From NCBI GenBank assembly GCA_030052745.1, contig JANBVO010000016.1, positions 648,700 through 712,699 of the forward strand: a DNA stretch of 64,000 nt, written 5' to 3'. This DNA is from Pleurostoma richardsiae. Its lineage: Eukaryota; Ascomycota; Sordariomycetes; Calosphaeriales; Pleurostomataceae. The notes beneath the pieces were generated by a model. That model was given only the letters and a program-made list of their open reading frames with translations. It had not been told where the DNA came from and did not search any database. Shown one piece after another: positions 62,062 through 64,000 of the stretch. The position numbers and the translations under genes are program-made. Positions within the stretch are counted from its first letter, which is position 1, and each line of letters starts with the position of its first letter.

Positions 62062-64000
62062 GGTGACTGTCGGACCGTCCACTAGTCGGTCTTCACTCTA
62101 GGGGACCAACAGGTTGGGAGGTTATGAGGGTGTCAAGAGTGATAGGAACGCGGGGAAAAGTATGTTTATAAATAAGCCGCAGCTCGGAGATAGGTGGCGT
62201 CCGGGTCCGGAACGGCAACGAGCATTCCAGAGACAGGGCAGCCGGGCTTGTGAGACAGATCAACAGGCCGGAGGACGGAAGCGGCAGACGGGAATCTAGA
62301 ACACCGCAACGTCGCGAAAACTGGAGAAAAGGGGGGGAGTGAAAGGAATGCTCGAGGTAGAGGAGTATAAGAGAGCGTCCATGAGGGAAGGGGGGGTCCG
62401 GGCAATAACAACCTTTTCACTGTCCATGGAGCATATATAGTCCCTGCTTCTCCTCGAATCAAGATCGGGCGTCGACCCTCACCCCCCGACACCCAAGGGA
62501 CGGTGGGACCCTACCTACGTAGTGGTTCTTGCACAGTGGCCACCCCAGACCGAGGCTGGCTGCAGCAGTGAGGGCGAACCCCCGTCACCCCGGGGGCAAG
62601 ACGGCGGAGGATGGAGGCGCGAGAACCAGCTTTGGGCCCGAGTCAAGCAACGACCGCCTCCGCAATGACGTCGATCCTGAGGGTCTGCTTAGATTAGCAA
62701 GATTAGATAGAGCAGCTGCTTAGCAACAGAGAGGAAAGGCTCGTACGGGAAAAAGTCAAAAGGAGGAGGTTGAAAAACGGGGCCCCAGCCAATGCCACCG
62801 CAGGGGTGCATGGGCAGGACGGGGAACCTCGACTCCATCTCGTCCCCATGCCGTCCCCCATTGGGGTTCGCCAGGCCGGCCAGACTGGCCAGGCGGACGG
62901 AGCTCGGTGTTGGCGGCCGAGCTTGTTGAAGTGGAAGTGCTCGGCTGGTCAGGCTGGTGTAACATTGACCGTGAGTGTACACTGGTAGAGTGGCACCATG
63001 GTTGTGTCGTTGGGAATATCCCACCAGCCAGTCTTGCTTGGCCTTGGTGTTTTCCGGTCAACCAGTCAACAACAACACGGAAACAAACCCATCAACGCCA
63101 TCCGGCCGGACATCTCGGAGAAGGATGGATGGATGACGTAGAGATGAACAGAATAAGCGGTCGGGACCAACCGCCAACTAAGCGGCATCACGGTATCTTT
63201 CTCTCCTTCTTTTCGCCTCACTCCTCTTCCTCATTCTCTGCGTCTGTCACTGTCACCTGCGAGAGAGACATTGCGCCTCTCCTCGCTCGTCGTATTTCTG
63301 CCCGGCGCTCCTTCGAGCCAAGACGACGACGCCCTGCCCGGCAGTGGAGGCGGCCAGGGGTCTCCGTGCCACACAGAGGTCGCAGACCTAAGACCTTGCG
63401 CCGCCGCCCGCATGGGGGACCCACGATAATGGCGAGAGAAGGTCCGAAAGACCAAGAAAATTATGGAGAGCCGCACTAAGCCCAAGGGCGACACTCCGAC
63501 GTCCCTCTGAGGGTGCGCCTAGTCCCGACTGGGCCAGCGATGTGCGCAGAGGTACATGCACTCTGCGGTGTAGAGCAGGCAAGGCACAAGTACCCTACAT
63601 AAAGCAGCGCAACGATTTGACAACCCTGACAGCTTTTTGCCCATTCGCACGACATCGCCGCCCGCTGTGACGGCAAAAGCGCGCCACCGCCGACTCGCGT
63701 CGGCTTTTCGCATGGGGGGATAAGATACCCATCCAGCCCATCACCCAGTAATTACCGGCTCTAGCCTTGTTTGGGCGCGCATTACAGCAGGCGCCGCGAA
63801 AGCGCAAGGTGAGATGATATCATGGCGCCGGCAGTGGTGGATCCCGCCAACACCCCCCACGACTCACGAGGCGCAGAAAAAAAATTACAGTGCTATTGTT
63901 CCAAGTGTCCTTTGATCCTTTACTCTACTCCTATTCCAGCCCCCCAAACGTTAGTTTGGCCGGGGTGAAATACCTCTCCACCAGAGATCTGAGTTGATCC
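62062..64000. other. Upstream region of the MFS gene and right edge, no gene
   Basis: No coding frame is convincing in 1.9 kb. A TATATATAG string lies at about 62433-62441. A CGGCCGAG copy occurs at 62914-62921, outside the cluster. C/T-rich tracts at 63200-63250 may be leader sequence of a gene beyond or opposite. Confidence 0.45.

Noticed and set aside
62907-63479. 190-codon open frame at the right end
   Set aside because: Low-complexity Arg/Pro composition with no domain, in the upstream region of the MFS gene; probably a chance frame in GC-rich DNA.

Overview
The window looks like nuclear DNA of a filamentous ascomycete (Pezizomycotina). Almost every gene is split by short 50-140 base GT-AG introns. 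It also carries Zn(II)2Cys6 regulators, a HET-domain protein, fungal P450s, a LovD-like transesterase-type protein and DHA1/sugar-type MFS transporters. The species cannot be told from the sequence. I rebuilt gene models by joining exons by eye; 29 protein genes are supported. No RNA gene, CRISPR array or intact transposon was seen.

Layout. (A) 466-1961: gluconokinase and an SDR, convergent. (B) 3650-7923: a Zn2Cys6 regulator followed by an extra sterol C-22 desaturase-like P450 (CYP61/ERG5 type). (C) 8073-39849: a dense block of 15 genes that reads as a catabolic cluster. It holds an isochorismatase-fold hydrolase, an FAD aromatic hydroxylase, an O-acetylhomoserine sulfhydrylase-like PLP enzyme, two paralogous Zn2Cys6 regulators, a LovD-like serine hydrolase, a YCII protein, an ATZ/TRZ-type amidohydrolase, an FAH-fold hydrolase, a two-domain extradiol (VOC) dioxygenase, an SDR, two more P450s, a Rieske oxygenase and a sugar-porter-family MFS transporter. 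No PKS, NRPS, terpene cyclase or prenyltransferase is present, so breakdown or detoxification of an aromatic, probably nitrogen-containing, compound fits better than synthesis. An 8-mer, CGGCCGAG, recurs in most intergenic regions of this block. (D) 41096-51835: a sparse region with an F-box protein, two small secreted proteins, a HET protein carrying WW-type repeats and a secreted laccase-like multicopper oxidase. (E) 52663-62061: a GC-rich region with a fourth Zn2Cys6 regulator, a phosphonoacetate hydrolase (PhnA-type) with all metal ligands present, a flavin-reductase-fold protein, an ornithine cyclodeaminase/mu-crystallin-family protein and a DHA1-type MFS transporter.

How the genes may work together (inference). 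In block C the oxygenases (FAD, P450, Rieske) would activate and hydroxylate a ring, the extradiol dioxygenase would open it, and the FAH-fold enzyme would cleave the resulting acylpyruvate-like chain. The amidohydrolase and isochorismatase-fold enzyme would remove C-N linked groups, and the MFS protein would import substrate. The twin regulators would respond to the compound. Block E suggests a second, smaller unit built around C-P bond hydrolysis.
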